A stretch of 64,000 nucleotides of DNA from Candidatus Omnitrophota bacterium (GCA_030692045.1 JAUYCX010000041.1:1-64000); one strand, 5' to 3'; shown: positions 9,891 through 19,354, counted from the first letter of the stretch. Translations and numbers: made by a program. The notes: generated by a model not told the origin, from the sequence alone.

Positions 9891-10356
9891 CATTTACCCA
9901 TTCCTCAGAAAGAATATCTCCTTGAAGACTTACAACTATAGATTTAACAGGAATCTTTCTCTTGGCTTCTTGTAAAGCTTGCTGTGCCATAGCCACTAAA
10001 CCACCGCAACAAGGCACCTGCATAATCATTACAGTAAGAGTATTAATCTTGGCATCATCAATAAGAGATTTTATTTTTTCCACATACTCATCCTGGCCTT
10101 CATCGAGTTTGGGACAAGCAATGGCAATGCTTTTTCCTTTTAAATAATCTTTATGAAAATCTCCTACGCTATACGCCACACAATCAGCTGATAAAAGCAC
10201 ATCTGCTTTCTGGTAATAAGGTGCCATTGGCGAAACCAAATGAAGTTGTATTGGCCACTGCATAAGTTGTGACTGCCTTTTACCAGACTCATCACCCGCC
10301 GTTTCTTTCTTTCTAAAATCTTGCATTCTTGAACCAGGACAACCTTCCATAGCCAT
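9868..10356 (-). CDS. Fe-S/ferredoxin-like Cys-rich protein
   Basis: MAMEGCPGSRMQDF...QLHLVSPMAPYYQKADVLLSADCVAYSVGDFHKDYLKGKSIAIACPKLD...QVPCCGGL; preceded by AAGGAGG. Confidence 0.65.
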   Translation of the reverse strand: MAMEGCPGSRMQDFRKKETAGDESGKRQSQLMQWPIQLHLVSPMAPYYQKADVLLSADCVAYSVGDFHKDYLKGKSIAIACPKLDEGQDEYVEKIKSLIDDAKINTLTVMIMQVPCCGGLVAMAQQALQEAKRKIPVKSIVVSLQGDILSEEWVNEGITYGA

Positions 10357-10374
10357 TTTGCTGCCTCCTTTTTT

Positions 10375-10472
10375 AATGAGCAGACGATTTATGGAATGAA
10401 ATGACATAAATCATAGCCCGCAGGGCGTCTGCGAATTAAATCCGCCAAGTTTTGTGGCGGATGGCTTCATTT
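10375..10472. repeat. Nested palindromic intergenic element
   Basis: AATGAG-CAGAC-[GATTTATGgaatgaaatgaCATAAATC]-...-GTCTG-CGAATTAA-[ATCCGCCA..TGGCGGAT]-GGCTTCATT. Confidence 0.85.
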
Positions 10473-11222
10473 GATATCTTCTGGAGCAAAACAACAATAT
10501 CCAATAGCATCAAATTTTTTGCGCACTTCTTTCCACTCTTCTTTTTCTAAAACCTCAAGCGCCATAGGATAAAGAATATTGTCTTCTTTGTAAATATGCT
10601 CCTCTAAATTCTTAGTCAAAAATTCTATCAGAGGCGTAATTCCTTCTAAAAATTCCTTAAAATCCTTTTCTTGTTGGGCCATCGCAATTTCATTGAGGCT
10701 CTTCTTTTTCGCTTTAAATTCCGCATGATCTTCTTTAAAAATTTGAGGTGGCTCAGTTATACCATGCTCTTCCAATCGAGGAAAAAGGGCTTCCTCTTCT
10801 CTTTGATGGTGCTTTTCAGTTTCTAAGAAGAAGTGAGAAAGTTCTTTTAAGGTGTTAACCTGCTGCCTTGCCTTTTCAAAAGAATTTACAATGCTTAATT
10901 TTTCTAATATGTGTTTAAGTCTTTTTAGGTTACGTTTTATTATCTTGTGTTCATCCTTCAAAATAGAGATTGGATGTGATGCTGGCAGTCTTATGCGCTT
11001 TGCCTTTGCGTGAAGCTCTTCCTTCATTACATCAAGGTGAACATCACAAAGTCTTTTTAACTCGTTGCGACTAACGCCTTCCTGAATAAGCTCCTGCTCT
11101 GCCAAAGCAAGCTCTGTGGGATTAGTATCTCTAAAATATTTCCTCACCTCTTTTTTTACTTTATCGAGTTCTTCTGGCTTTGCTTCATGCAATTTTTTAA
11201 GTGCTTGTTTTAATCTTTCCAT
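10467..11222 (-). CDS. DUF438 plus hemerythrin (HHE) domain protein
   Basis: N-terminal DUF438-like region, then HPISILKDEHKIIKRNLK...HHQREEEALFPRLEEHG...HIYKEDNILYPMAL. Confidence 0.85.
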   Translation of the reverse strand: MERLKQALKKLHEAKPEELDKVKKEVRKYFRDTNPTELALAEQELIQEGVSRNELKRLCDVHLDVMKEELHAKAKRIRLPASHPISILKDEHKIIKRNLKRLKHILEKLSIVNSFEKARQQVNTLKELSHFFLETEKHHQREEEALFPRLEEHGITEPPQIFKEDHAEFKAKKKSLNEIAMAQQEKDFKEFLEGITPLIEFLTKNLEEHIYKEDNILYPMALEVLEKEEWKEVRKKFDAIGYCCFAPEDIK

Positions 11223-11306
11223 AAATTCATCTCCCTGTTCTTTTGATTAATCTTAAATTTTTTTCTTCTTTCAACATAAAGTATAATCCAATAGTTAATT
11301 TTTTGC

Positions 11307-11322
11307 TTTGATTTAAGTCAAA
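11307..11322. promoter_or_regulatory. FNR/DNR-type box upstream of the hemerythrin gene
   Basis: TTTGATTTAAGTCAAA; TATACT -10-like hexamer (minus strand) at 11285-11280 puts the box centre near -41.5. Confidence 0.6.
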
Positions 11323-11363
11323 AAATAAAAAAATATTTATTTGTGATTTTAAGAAAATTTGTG

Positions 11364-12056
11364 TTAAATTTTGCTGCCCGAGGATATACTTTCCAGAAAC
11401 TTAAGGTTGAGGATGGTAATTTTATTGGCTTGGATTGAAATAGCTTTCTTTTCTTTTAATTTCTTTAAACTGCGGGAGAGGGTTTCTGAAATTGTACCGA
11501 GGCTTTTGGCTAACTGTTCTTTTGTTAGGTTAAGTTTGCACTCTATTCCTTTTGGTGTTCTTAACCCAGATTGCTTAGATAATTCTAATATATACCTTGC
11601 AAGGCGCGAAGTAACCTCTTTTAGCGACAACTCTTCAATTGCTACTGAAAACTTTCTCAGCCTTTGCGAGAAAGAACTCAACATCTTAAGGCTTAAATCT
11701 GGCGATTCTTTCAAAAGTCTTAAAAACTCAGCTTTGGGAATGTATAGTAATTGCGAATCTGTTAATGCCTCAGCATAAGCAGGAAAGGTTTCTCCAGAAA
11801 AAATTGCTGCTTCAGCAATTGTCTGCCCAGTAGTAAAAATGTCGAGTATAAATTCTTTGCCCGAGGAAGATAGTTTATACACCTTTATCCTTCCTGAAAT
11901 AACCAGATAAAAACCTTTTGCCAAATCGCCCTCAGAAAAAATCAATTCTTCTTTTTTGTATTTTTTTATAAGCGCTATATGATTAATATTTTCTAATTGT
12001 TTTCTGGTAAGGGATAAAAAAAGAGGGTTTTCTCTAATTAATACATTTAAATTCAT
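11364..12056 (-). CDS. Crp/Fnr family transcriptional regulator
   Basis: cNMP-binding fold, HTH_Crp with LTKEQLAKSLGTISETLSRSLKKLKEK. Confidence 0.92.
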   Translation of the reverse strand: MNLNVLIRENPLFLSLTRKQLENINHIALIKKYKKEELIFSEGDLAKGFYLVISGRIKVYKLSSSGKEFILDIFTTGQTIAEAAIFSGETFPAYAEALTDSQLLYIPKAEFLRLLKESPDLSLKMLSSFSQRLRKFSVAIEELSLKEVTSRLARYILELSKQSGLRTPKGIECKLNLTKEQLAKSLGTISETLSRSLKKLKEKKAISIQANKITILNLKFLESISSGSKI

Positions 12057-12057
12057 A

Positions 12058-12699
12058 CTATCGCGACAACCTCACAAAAATCTGCTTAGCAATTTCTGAG
12101 TCTATAGCAAACTGGGTTGAGCTAATCTGAAATACATAGGAAGGAAACTTTTGAATTAAAGATATAGCTACCCCTGGCAAGGCACCCATGGCTAAAAGTT
12201 TATTTAATTTTTCATGGTCTTTTGTATTTAGATATGCAATTTTCCCTTTTTGACCTGGCTGCATTTCTGTAAGTACCACGACTAAGGCGGCGGCTTTCTT
12301 TTCAAAAACCTTGCAGCAATTTCCCGGAGGAATGGGTTTGCCGTGCGGACAAATCTTTGGGTGGCCCAAGAGAGTGCAGACATTTTCTTCAACCCCTTTA
12401 TGCAAGAGATGTTCAAAGCGGCAGCTCACTTCATCTATCAACTTTTGCTTTATGTCTAAAACATCCGTGAGCAATCGCTCAGCAAGGCGGTGGCGCCTTA
12501 TAGCTGCTTCGGCTTCTTTTTTACCTTTTTCTAAAAGGATTATGTGGCCAGCTTCTATCTTAATATAACCCAGAGACAAAAGCTCTTTTTGTGCAGGGTC
12601 GTCGCGCACAATTCCTAAATCCAGTGGTTTCTTACCCTCCTCCTCTTTTTGTATCCAGAGCGCCTCTAAAACCTCTTCTGCACGTTCGCTTAGTTCCAT
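12058..12699 (-). CDS. DtxR-like metal-dependent regulator with C-terminal FeoA domain
   Basis: DtxR dimerisation region RHRLAERLLTDVLDIK...CRFEHLLHKGVEENVCTLLGHPKICPHGKPIPPG; FeoA-like C-terminus. Confidence 0.85.
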   Translation of the reverse strand: MELSERAEEVLEALWIQKEEEGKKPLDLGIVRDDPAQKELLSLGYIKIEAGHIILLEKGKKEAEAAIRRHRLAERLLTDVLDIKQKLIDEVSCRFEHLLHKGVEENVCTLLGHPKICPHGKPIPPGNCCKVFEKKAAALVVVLTEMQPGQKGKIAYLNTKDHEKLNKLLAMGALPGVAISLIQKFPSYVFQISSTQFAIDSEIAKQIFVRLSR

Positions 12700-12716
12700 A
12701 AAATTCTCCTTCCGAA

Positions 12717-14162
12717 TTATTTTATCACTACATTAAAGAATTCTAAAATAGAATTTAAAATATATGCCACAAAAAAAGAAATAAAAAGAATAAACAAAGA
12801 TATATACGCTCCGGTTTTAATTCCCCTTTCCTTAATATTCATCAGCAACTGTGCAATGCAGGGTAAAAATAGCGTTAATGCAACGCAAGCCACAACCAAC
12901 TGTCTGCCAGTTAATAGTCCTTGCTTATTTAAATCATAAAGCCCTGCTGCACCGTAATCTCTTCGAAAAAATCCGAACAAAAATATTTCTGCGGCTTTAT
13001 CGGGTAAACCGATTAGCCGAACAGGAAATTTCAGAAACCCAACCAGAATATTAAAAATGCCTACTAACTCTCCCAGCCAAATCAGAAAACTTGCAAAAAT
13101 AAAAATGGGAAACACCTCTTTAATATACCAGCGCACACGGCTGTAAGTCTTTCTTAAAACATTGGAAACTTGAGGCCATCTCAGCGGTGGAATTTCCATA
13201 TAAAATGAAGGCATCTCTCCGGGGATTATCCAGCTTGACAAAACTCCTACAAATAGAAAAACAAGACTTATTACGATAATCCAAATAAACATAGCTAGCG
13301 GCCTACCGCCCAACAATGCCATAATCACGCCCAATTGAGCAGAGCAGGGAACTGCTAACGCTAAAAGAAGAGTGGCAATAATGCGCTCGCGTTTAGTAGG
13401 AAGCGTGCGAGTAACCATTGTTGCCATTGTATCACAGCCAAAACCCAAAACCATGGGAATAACTGCCCGGCCGCTTAAACCAATTTTTTTAAACAGCTGA
13501 TCAATAAGCATAGCTAAGCGCGGAAGATAACCTGAGTCCTCAATCACAGCAAATACCAGAAAGAATATTGTCACGATCGGCAGGATTATCGCCACAGCAT
13601 ACCTAACTCCCAAAGTGAGAACTCCATATTCGCCCACTAAAAGCTCTTGAATAATTTTAAAAGGGATAATGGCAGTAAAAAATTTAGTTAGAGCGGGATT
13701 GATAATCTGTTCAAACACTTTAACTTCAAGAAAATTTACCACAACCCCGGCACCAAAATCTCCCACGAATTTATAAAGCCCATAATAAAGAATAATAAGT
13801 AAAATCGGGCCTCCCATAAAAGGATTCATCAAAATTTGACTAAACTTTTCTTTTAAGGAAAACTTATTTTTTTCGCTAAACCGCATTACCCTTTGGCAAA
13901 TTTGGTTTGCTTCTTCCTGGCGTCTTAGAGAAATTAAAAAACTGAGAGGCTGCGAATAGCTTTCTTTTGTGCGAGAAATAATTTCCTGTATCTGTGGGAA
14001 ATCCTGAGGTTCTTTTTGCTTGACTAAGCCTTCAATCTCCCTATCCTCTTGAAGTAATAATAAAGAGATGGCTCTTTTAGAGACAGGATAATCAGCAATT
14101 AAAATCTTCTCAATAAGCTCAACGGCAATTTCCAGGGTTGTTTCTTCTGACATACTCTTCAA
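12717..14162 (-). CDS. feoB: FeoB permease part (gate domains), separate ORF
   Basis: GFGCDTMATMVTRTLPTKRERIIATLLLALAVPCSAQLGVI; Gate domains. Confidence 0.9.
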   Translation of the reverse strand: MKSMSEETTLEIAVELIEKILIADYPVSKRAISLLLLQEDREIEGLVKQKEPQDFPQIQEIISRTKESYSQPLSFLISLRRQEEANQICQRVMRFSEKNKFSLKEKFSQILMNPFMGGPILLIILYYGLYKFVGDFGAGVVVNFLEVKVFEQIINPALTKFFTAIIPFKIIQELLVGEYGVLTLGVRYAVAIILPIVTIFFLVFAVIEDSGYLPRLAMLIDQLFKKIGLSGRAVIPMVLGFGCDTMATMVTRTLPTKRERIIATLLLALAVPCSAQLGVIMALLGGRPLAMFIWIIVISLVFLFVGVLSSWIIPGEMPSFYMEIPPLRWPQVSNVLRKTYSRVRWYIKEVFPIFIFASFLIWLGELVGIFNILVGFLKFPVRLIGLPDKAAEIFLFGFFRRDYGAAGLYDLNKQGLLTGRQLVVACVALTLFLPCIAQLLMNIKERGIKTGAYISLFILFISFFVAYILNSILEFFNVVIK

Positions 14163-14691
14163 TCCTTCCTTTTAAGATATCCATTCCTCGGCCGGTTAGA
14201 GAAACTGTGGCAACAACTGGAATATTCAATTCCTGTTCTAAACGATTTAATTCAAATTCTACTCCCAAATCCTCTGCCTCATCCATAATGTTTAAAACCA
14301 AAATCAACGGGAGCCTTGCTTCGATAAGTTGAAGAGTTAAGGGAAGCATTCTTTGCAAACTCTTGGCATCAACTATATGAAGAATTATTTCTGGACATTC
14401 TTTAAAAATAATTGAGCGGGCAACCCTTTCTTCTTCAGTGATTGGTAAAAGCGAGTACATTCCAGGGGTGTCAATTACCTCAAATACAAATTCGCCAATT
14501 TTACAAATCCCCTTAGAAACTTCAACCGTTGTTCCAGGATAATTGGAGACAGTGGCATAACTGCCAGTCAAATTATTGAATATCACTGATTTGCCAACAT
14601 TGGGATTGCCAACAATTGCGATTTTTCTTGTCTGAGTTGCTGAGCAAGTATTTTTTTCTAAAGGATTTATTTTTTTAAAAAAACTAAACAT
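14119..14691 (-). CDS. feoB: FeoB G-domain part, separate ORF
   Basis: GNPNVGKSVIFNNLTG...NYPGTTVEVSKG...DTPGMYSL...LNIMDEAE; overlaps the permease ORF by 44 nt in another frame. Confidence 0.92.
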   Translation of the reverse strand: MFSFFKKINPLEKNTCSATQTRKIAIVGNPNVGKSVIFNNLTGSYATVSNYPGTTVEVSKGICKIGEFVFEVIDTPGMYSLLPITEEERVARSIIFKECPEIILHIVDAKSLQRMLPLTLQLIEARLPLILVLNIMDEAEDLGVEFELNRLEQELNIPVVATVSLTGRGMDILKGRIEEYVRRNNPGNCR

Positions 14692-14695
14692 TGCT

Positions 14696-15412
14696 TTAAA
14701 AAGGCGCTCCTATAATCAACCGAGATTGGAAATCATCAGAATTATGATTTGTGCCAAAAGCAACACCCATTGACCACCAGAATTTGTTAGCACGGTAAGC
14801 AATAGTTGGCCCAAGCAAAAATTCTTTATCCGAATAACTTCCCTTTGATTCTATGCCAGCTTTAAAGCTTGAAGAAAAAATCCTGTTTACCCCTATAGCG
14901 TAGCCAAAATCTGTTTTACCTTCATTTTCTAAAGCGCGTTCTAAGACCTGATTATAGCTTAAATTAAAATCTCCGATATCCTTGGCTAAAACCAATTTTG
15001 CTTCTATTTCATTTGGCTTGGAAAAATCGCTATTTCTTTTATATTCAAGATAAAAAAGCGTATCCAACGGCAATGTTTTCTTTTCTGCCAGGCGATATCG
15101 AGTTCTTATCTTAAAGCCATCATATTTAAAATGGCGGTCTTTTTGTTTGTTTTTGTTGAGGAATTGTTGATAAATCGCTACATCCCAATGATCTGTTAAG
15201 CCATATTCATATTCTAACCAATGCTTTAAGGTATTTTTATTAGATGCATTATTATCCGGTAATTCTGTAGTTAGATAATACTCAACCTCAGATTTACCTT
15301 TTGGCATAGTCATATATTCGTAAGTCCAGACATAGGCTCTTTGGTCAGCAAAACAAAATGAAGCTAAAGCAAAAAATATAATCCCAAAACCAACCAGAAA
15401 TTTGTTAAACAT
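14696..15412 (-). CDS. Predicted outer-membrane beta-barrel protein
   Basis: Signal peptide and alternating beta-strand pattern ending in F; within the Fe cluster. Confidence 0.55.
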   Translation of the reverse strand: MFNKFLVGFGIIFFALASFCFADQRAYVWTYEYMTMPKGKSEVEYYLTTELPDNNASNKNTLKHWLEYEYGLTDHWDVAIYQQFLNKNKQKDRHFKYDGFKIRTRYRLAEKKTLPLDTLFYLEYKRNSDFSKPNEIEAKLVLAKDIGDFNLSYNQVLERALENEGKTDFGYAIGVNRIFSSSFKAGIESKGSYSDKEFLLGPTIAYRANKFWWSMGVAFGTNHNSDDFQSRLIIGAPF

Positions 15413-15465
15413 AGAAACTGCACCTTTCGCATAAACCTTACCTCCAGCTTTCTGGTCAGCTTGGA

Positions 15466-15639
15466 TTAATTTTTAACCTTTGCCTCTCCTATTTTAGAGT
15501 CAGCTTTCTTCAAACGAATCTTCTCGTGCCTTTCAACTGAAACAATACAAGAATCCTGAACCTTGATTATTATTTCTCCAAATTTTAAGTCCTTAACCAA
15601 AGCGAATATATTTTTAAGGATAGTCTCGTTAATGCTCAT
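15466..15639 (-). CDS. YezD/DUF2292 family small protein
   Basis: ILKNIFALVKDLKFGEIIIKVQDSCIVSVERHEKIRL; start at MSINET. Confidence 0.75.
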   Translation of the reverse strand: MSINETILKNIFALVKDLKFGEIIIKVQDSCIVSVERHEKIRLKKADSKIGEAKVKN

Positions 15640-15643
15640 TTTA

Positions 15644-16093
15644 TTATTTACATTTTTGGCAGTAGCCAAAGATGTCCATCTTGTGTCTTATGGGAGTGAA
15701 ATTGCTTTTTCTTGCAAGCTTTTCCTGCAGACGTTCTATGTCTGAATCAAAAACCTCAAAGAATCTGCCGCATTTAAGACAAATAAGATGATCGTGATGC
15801 TCATGGCCAAAATTATGCTCAAGCCGAGAGGTTCTATCTCCAAAATCAACTTCTCTGGCTAAGCCTGTCTTTTGAATAAGTTTAAGGGTTCTATAGACTG
15901 TGGCGTAACCAATCTCAGGGTAAGCTCGACGAATAACCCGATATAACTCGTCACAGCTGACGTGTTTTTCTGTTTTTAAGAAAACTTCTAACACCTTAAG
16001 GCGTTGGCTAGTAACTTTTAGATTACTTTTTTTAAGACTGCTTTTGAATAATTCTATTTCTTTTTGCATAACTATCTGTGTAATCTGTGTCAA
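15644..16093 (-). CDS. fur: Fur family transcriptional regulator
   Basis: RLKVLEVFLKTEKHVSCDELYRVIRRAYPEIGYATVYRTLKLI...HEHHDHLICLKCG. Confidence 0.93.
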   Translation of the reverse strand: MTQITQIVMQKEIELFKSSLKKSNLKVTSQRLKVLEVFLKTEKHVSCDELYRVIRRAYPEIGYATVYRTLKLIQKTGLAREVDFGDRTSRLEHNFGHEHHDHLICLKCGRFFEVFDSDIERLQEKLARKSNFTPIRHKMDIFGYCQKCK

Positions 16094-16099
16094 TGAAAC

Positions 16100-16114
16100 T
16101 GAAAATCATTTTCA
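16100..16114. promoter_or_regulatory. Candidate Fur box at the fur-like gene
   Basis: TGAAAATCATTTTCA, 7-1-7 palindrome immediately upstream of the start. Confidence 0.65.
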
Positions 16115-16139
16115 TTATACAAATAAAAAAAATATTGTC

Positions 16140-16265
16140 AAGCAAAATTTGCTAACTAGCGTTTAAATTTTGCTTGATGCCGAAAATACTTTTTCGGCGC
16201 AAGCGAGAAAATACAAACTTGTGCTTATTTTTTCGCTAGTGTCGAGAAAACTTTCTCGACCAAAG
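16140..16265. repeat. Nested palindromic intergenic repeat
   Basis: CCGAAAAT..TTTTCGG, GCGAGAAAAT...TATTTTTTCGC, GTCGAGAAA...TTTCTCGAC. Confidence 0.65.
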
Positions 16266-16480
16266 GTCTTCTTGAAAATTTATAGATAGTTAAAAAGTAG
16301 ATTAACTGGTGAGAAATTAGAAGGTTAAGATTTTATCTGATTCAGCAACTATCTTATACATATCCTTCATTGTTGAGATGGGACATAAATTTGAACCTTG
16401 ACTATTACGCTGTTTTAGGCAGGTATCACAAGTGAATATCTCGTTACTGGAATTTAAAATTATATTTATAAGAAATATTC

Positions 16481-17221
16481 TTACTTATGGGCTCTAATAT
16501 TAGCACAAATTGCTAATGGGTGTCCTGTACGGGCATTGCGACATTTAGAAATGACTTCTGTATCCTTGAATCCCATTTTCTCCATAAGAGCCAAAAAATC
16601 TTTTTCCACTAACGCGCCTCCAATGCATCTAAACCAATCGCTGTGATTTTTTCTTTCATCTTCTGAAAAAGGCTCTTTTAAAACAATCTCACAAAATACA
16701 GTACGGCCTCCTGGCTTTAATACGCGGTAAACTTCTCTCATCACCGCATCTTTATCAGGAGAGAGATTATATATACCGTTACTGGCAACGACATCAAAGA
16801 AATCATCGTTAAAAGGTAGATTGTCGGATTCACCAACAGAAATCTCCGCATTCTTTATTCCTGATAGCTCCATATTTCGCTTTACCTTATTGACCATATC
16901 TTCTGATATGTCTAAACCATAGACTTTGCCCACTTCTCCAACCGCCTTGGCATAAAAGTAAAGGTCCAATCCTGCTCCACAACCCAAATCCAAAACTATC
17001 TCTCCTTCTTTCAGTTCTACAAAAGGCTGGGGGTTATTTGCTCCGGTAAAGGATTCGGTCAGAGAAGGAGGTAAATTATCCAATACCTCTTTAGGGTAAC
17101 CTACTTTTAAGGCAAAGATTTTGCCTACTGGGAAATTAAATACACCGCAAGGATTTTTTGATACGTCGCTATATTTATCTTTCACCAACTTCTTAATTTC
17201 ATCGGGATTTAGATTGAGCAT
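16481..17221 (-). CDS. SAM-dependent methyltransferase, arsenite-methyltransferase (ArsM)-like
   Basis: DLGCGAGLDLYFYAKAVGEVGKVYGLDISEDMV...SDWFRCIGGAL with conserved Cys. Confidence 0.75.
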   Translation of the reverse strand: MLNLNPDEIKKLVKDKYSDVSKNPCGVFNFPVGKIFALKVGYPKEVLDNLPPSLTESFTGANNPQPFVELKEGEIVLDLGCGAGLDLYFYAKAVGEVGKVYGLDISEDMVNKVKRNMELSGIKNAEISVGESDNLPFNDDFFDVVASNGIYNLSPDKDAVMREVYRVLKPGGRTVFCEIVLKEPFSEDERKNHSDWFRCIGGALVEKDFLALMEKMGFKDTEVISKCRNARTGHPLAICANIRAHK

Positions 17222-17229
17222 TTAAACCT

Positions 17230-17583
17230 TCAAAATACCAGCGTTTGCTTACTTGTTTTTATGGCATTGGCAACATCTGTCAGACAACAAACTTCTGCGC
17301 CTTCAATTAACTCTTCTTTTTTTAGTCCTTTTACTTCACAGCAACTTCCGCAAACCAAGACCTTGACACCAAGCTTAATCAAATCTGACAACTTATGGGC
17401 AAGATTTAAACCCTTCAATTCCTCAGGTGGATTCTGGGTTTTCTTAGCACAGAAAACCGCCTCATCAAACAAAATTATCTCAGCCTCTATATTCACATCC
17501 AACAAACCTCCGGCCAGACGTATCCCATTCCAGGAACGCATAGTAGTAGGTCCTTCATTAAGAATAACTGTCATTTTATCCAT
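17230..17583 (-). CDS. DsrE-family protein
   Basis: VILNEGPTTMRSWNGIRLAGGLLD...VLVCGSCCEVKGLKKEELIEGAEV. Confidence 0.75.
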   Translation of the reverse strand: MDKMTVILNEGPTTMRSWNGIRLAGGLLDVNIEAEIILFDEAVFCAKKTQNPPEELKGLNLAHKLSDLIKLGVKVLVCGSCCEVKGLKKEELIEGAEVCCLTDVANAIKTSKQTLVF

Positions 17584-17608
17584 ATTTTACCCCTTTTCAA
17601 TTCATCTT

Positions 17609-17794
17609 TTATTTCATTCCGCACTTTTTTAAAACCCACATCATAGGACACCAATTGGTAAAGACGGATTGAAAAAGACTAAAACCGACGAACGCGGTAA
17701 ACCATAGCCATTTTGGGCTTACAAAATAAGATAATAGAAGGCTGCCTAAGACGAAAAAACCCGCAATACCCCTCAATAATCGTTCTAATGTCAT
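17609..17794 (-). CDS. DUF2892-family inner membrane protein
   Basis: MTLERLLRGIAGFFVLGSLLLSYFVSPKWLWFTAFVGFSLFQSVFTNWCPMMWVLKKCG; true start is well inside the track ORF. Confidence 0.8.
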   Translation of the reverse strand: MTLERLLRGIAGFFVLGSLLLSYFVSPKWLWFTAFVGFSLFQSVFTNWCPMMWVLKKCGMK

Positions 17795-17809
17795 CTTTCT
17801 CGCTTCCTC

Positions 17810-18070
17810 AATGAGCACATAACTTATGGAGCAGCTATTTAATGTGTTCCGACATAAGTTATAAGTGCGAATTGATCCCTTTGAGCGTATCAAAATTATT
17901 GTAAAGAATTTTGATACATCTTGCGAAAAGGGATAATCCAATTAAACCCCGATAACAAAACGCTTCGAAAATCCATTCTGTATTTTCTCGCAGTTATCGG
18001 GGTAAGTTCGCACTTATAAGTTATGTCGCTTACATCTTTAATCTAAAGCTCCATAACTTATGTGCTCACT
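17810..18070. repeat. Large nested palindromic element filling the gap between two genes
   Basis: Terminal inverted repeats TGAGCACATAA(C/G)TTATGGAGC (plus from 17812, minus from 18069); internal GTATCAAAATT/AATTTTGATAC, CCCCGATAAC/GTTATCGGGG, CGAATT/AAGTTCG. Confidence 0.88.
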
Positions 18071-19353
18071 TAAAAACTGTAGCGCACCCGCACAAACGCG
18101 TTTTTGTTCTTCTTCATCATCCCAAAATCCGTAATACCATCCTCTCCCCAAGGAATATTAATTCCAAAGGTGAGTTTCCACTGGTCGGTAATATCATAGG
18201 CACACGATGCGCGCGCATAGCCATCTTTATCCGAAGGCGACCAAAAGTTAAACAGCCCTACCATCACGGTCTGGTTTTTATAGAATTTGGTGATTCGCTG
18301 GGTCAAAAGGTGCCGGTATTCGTCCCAAAAATAATCAGACGACAGAAGCGCCTCCTTGTACGCGGCATAATCGAGTTTCTGTTCAAAAAGATACTGCGCC
18401 CCGACCTTAAGGTCATTGCCCAGGTCCTTATCGTAGCCTATCAGCCATTTGAGTATGGAATTCTCAATGAGGCGGTTATTGCCTTCGACATCCTGGCGCG
18501 AACGGTAATAGCCTATCTCTGCATTGCTGATACCGCCGGCAAATGAGCCGCGCACGCTTGCACCGTAGGCATCCAAGCGCTCGTAGAAAAGCTGGCGGTT
18601 GGCCTCATCCAAGTAACTGCGCGGCGAAGGGTCAAATCCGCGGTAATAATACAGCGCGCCTTCCGTGCTACCGAAAGTCCGGTAAAGCCGCAACGCATAC
18701 TGCATGTTCTCCGTCTGCCACGCGGGCTTAACGGCGTTACGCTCGCTGGCGCGGCCGGTAATACCTCTCTGGAAGCTATCAAAAAAAGACAACCTGTCCC
18801 CTTCTGGCATGGTATTGGGGGTAAAATACGGGATAAGTACAAAATCGATGTTGACTGTTTTAGGGTACAGTGATATACGCAGTGCATCGGATGGTTTTTT
18901 CAGATACTCATCATCCCTTCCGATGTAAAACGAAATGTAATCCTTGGGAAAAAGATCGTTGATAAAAAGGTAATCCCCTGTTCCCCATGTCAGCACCTGC
19001 CTGCCGGCCTTGATATCTATTATCCTTGTCGGGCTGAAAGCAAGGTTAAGCTCGCGCACCTCATAGGAGCCGGTCGTGTCAAAATACTCATCCAAAAGAA
19101 AATCGCCTTTGTACGTGACCACGCTGTTCCAGTGGGAAAGAAGATTCTCCCCCGGGATTCCGTAGCGGGTCTTTAATTGCACCCGCTGTTCAAGCATGTT
19201 GTAATCCTGATGTTTGGTAAGCCGGTCCTGGCTAATGCGGCCAGCGTAGGCCTGTTCAACAAAACCATGCCACTGCGGAAGCTTGGCTGCCTGCGCCGGG
19301 AGCGCGTATATAGACGAAATCACTACAGCAATTACAAGCGCACCCTTCATCAT
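18070..19353 (-). CDS. Predicted outer-membrane beta-barrel protein (DUF1302-like)
   Basis: Signal peptide ...LPAQAA, WHGFVEQAYAGR..., AGRQVLTWGTGDYLFINDLFP, terminal YSF. Confidence 0.7.
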   Translation of the reverse strand: MMKGALVIAVVISSIYALPAQAAKLPQWHGFVEQAYAGRISQDRLTKHQDYNMLEQRVQLKTRYGIPGENLLSHWNSVVTYKGDFLLDEYFDTTGSYEVRELNLAFSPTRIIDIKAGRQVLTWGTGDYLFINDLFPKDYISFYIGRDDEYLKKPSDALRISLYPKTVNIDFVLIPYFTPNTMPEGDRLSFFDSFQRGITGRASERNAVKPAWQTENMQYALRLYRTFGSTEGALYYYRGFDPSPRSYLDEANRQLFYERLDAYGASVRGSFAGGISNAEIGYYRSRQDVEGNNRLIENSILKWLIGYDKDLGNDLKVGAQYLFEQKLDYAAYKEALLSSDYFWDEYRHLLTQRITKFYKNQTVMVGLFNFWSPSDKDGYARASCAYDITDQWKLTFGINIPWGEDGITDFGMMKKNKNAFVRVRYSF

Positions 19354-19354
19354 C

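Noticed and set aside
17810-18070. CRISPR-like array or riboswitch
   Set aside because: No regularly spaced direct repeats; the structure is nested inverted repeats that also occur at unrelated genes.
18513-18887. Minus-strand ORF of 124 aa
   Set aside because: Alternative frame wholly within the outer-membrane protein gene.
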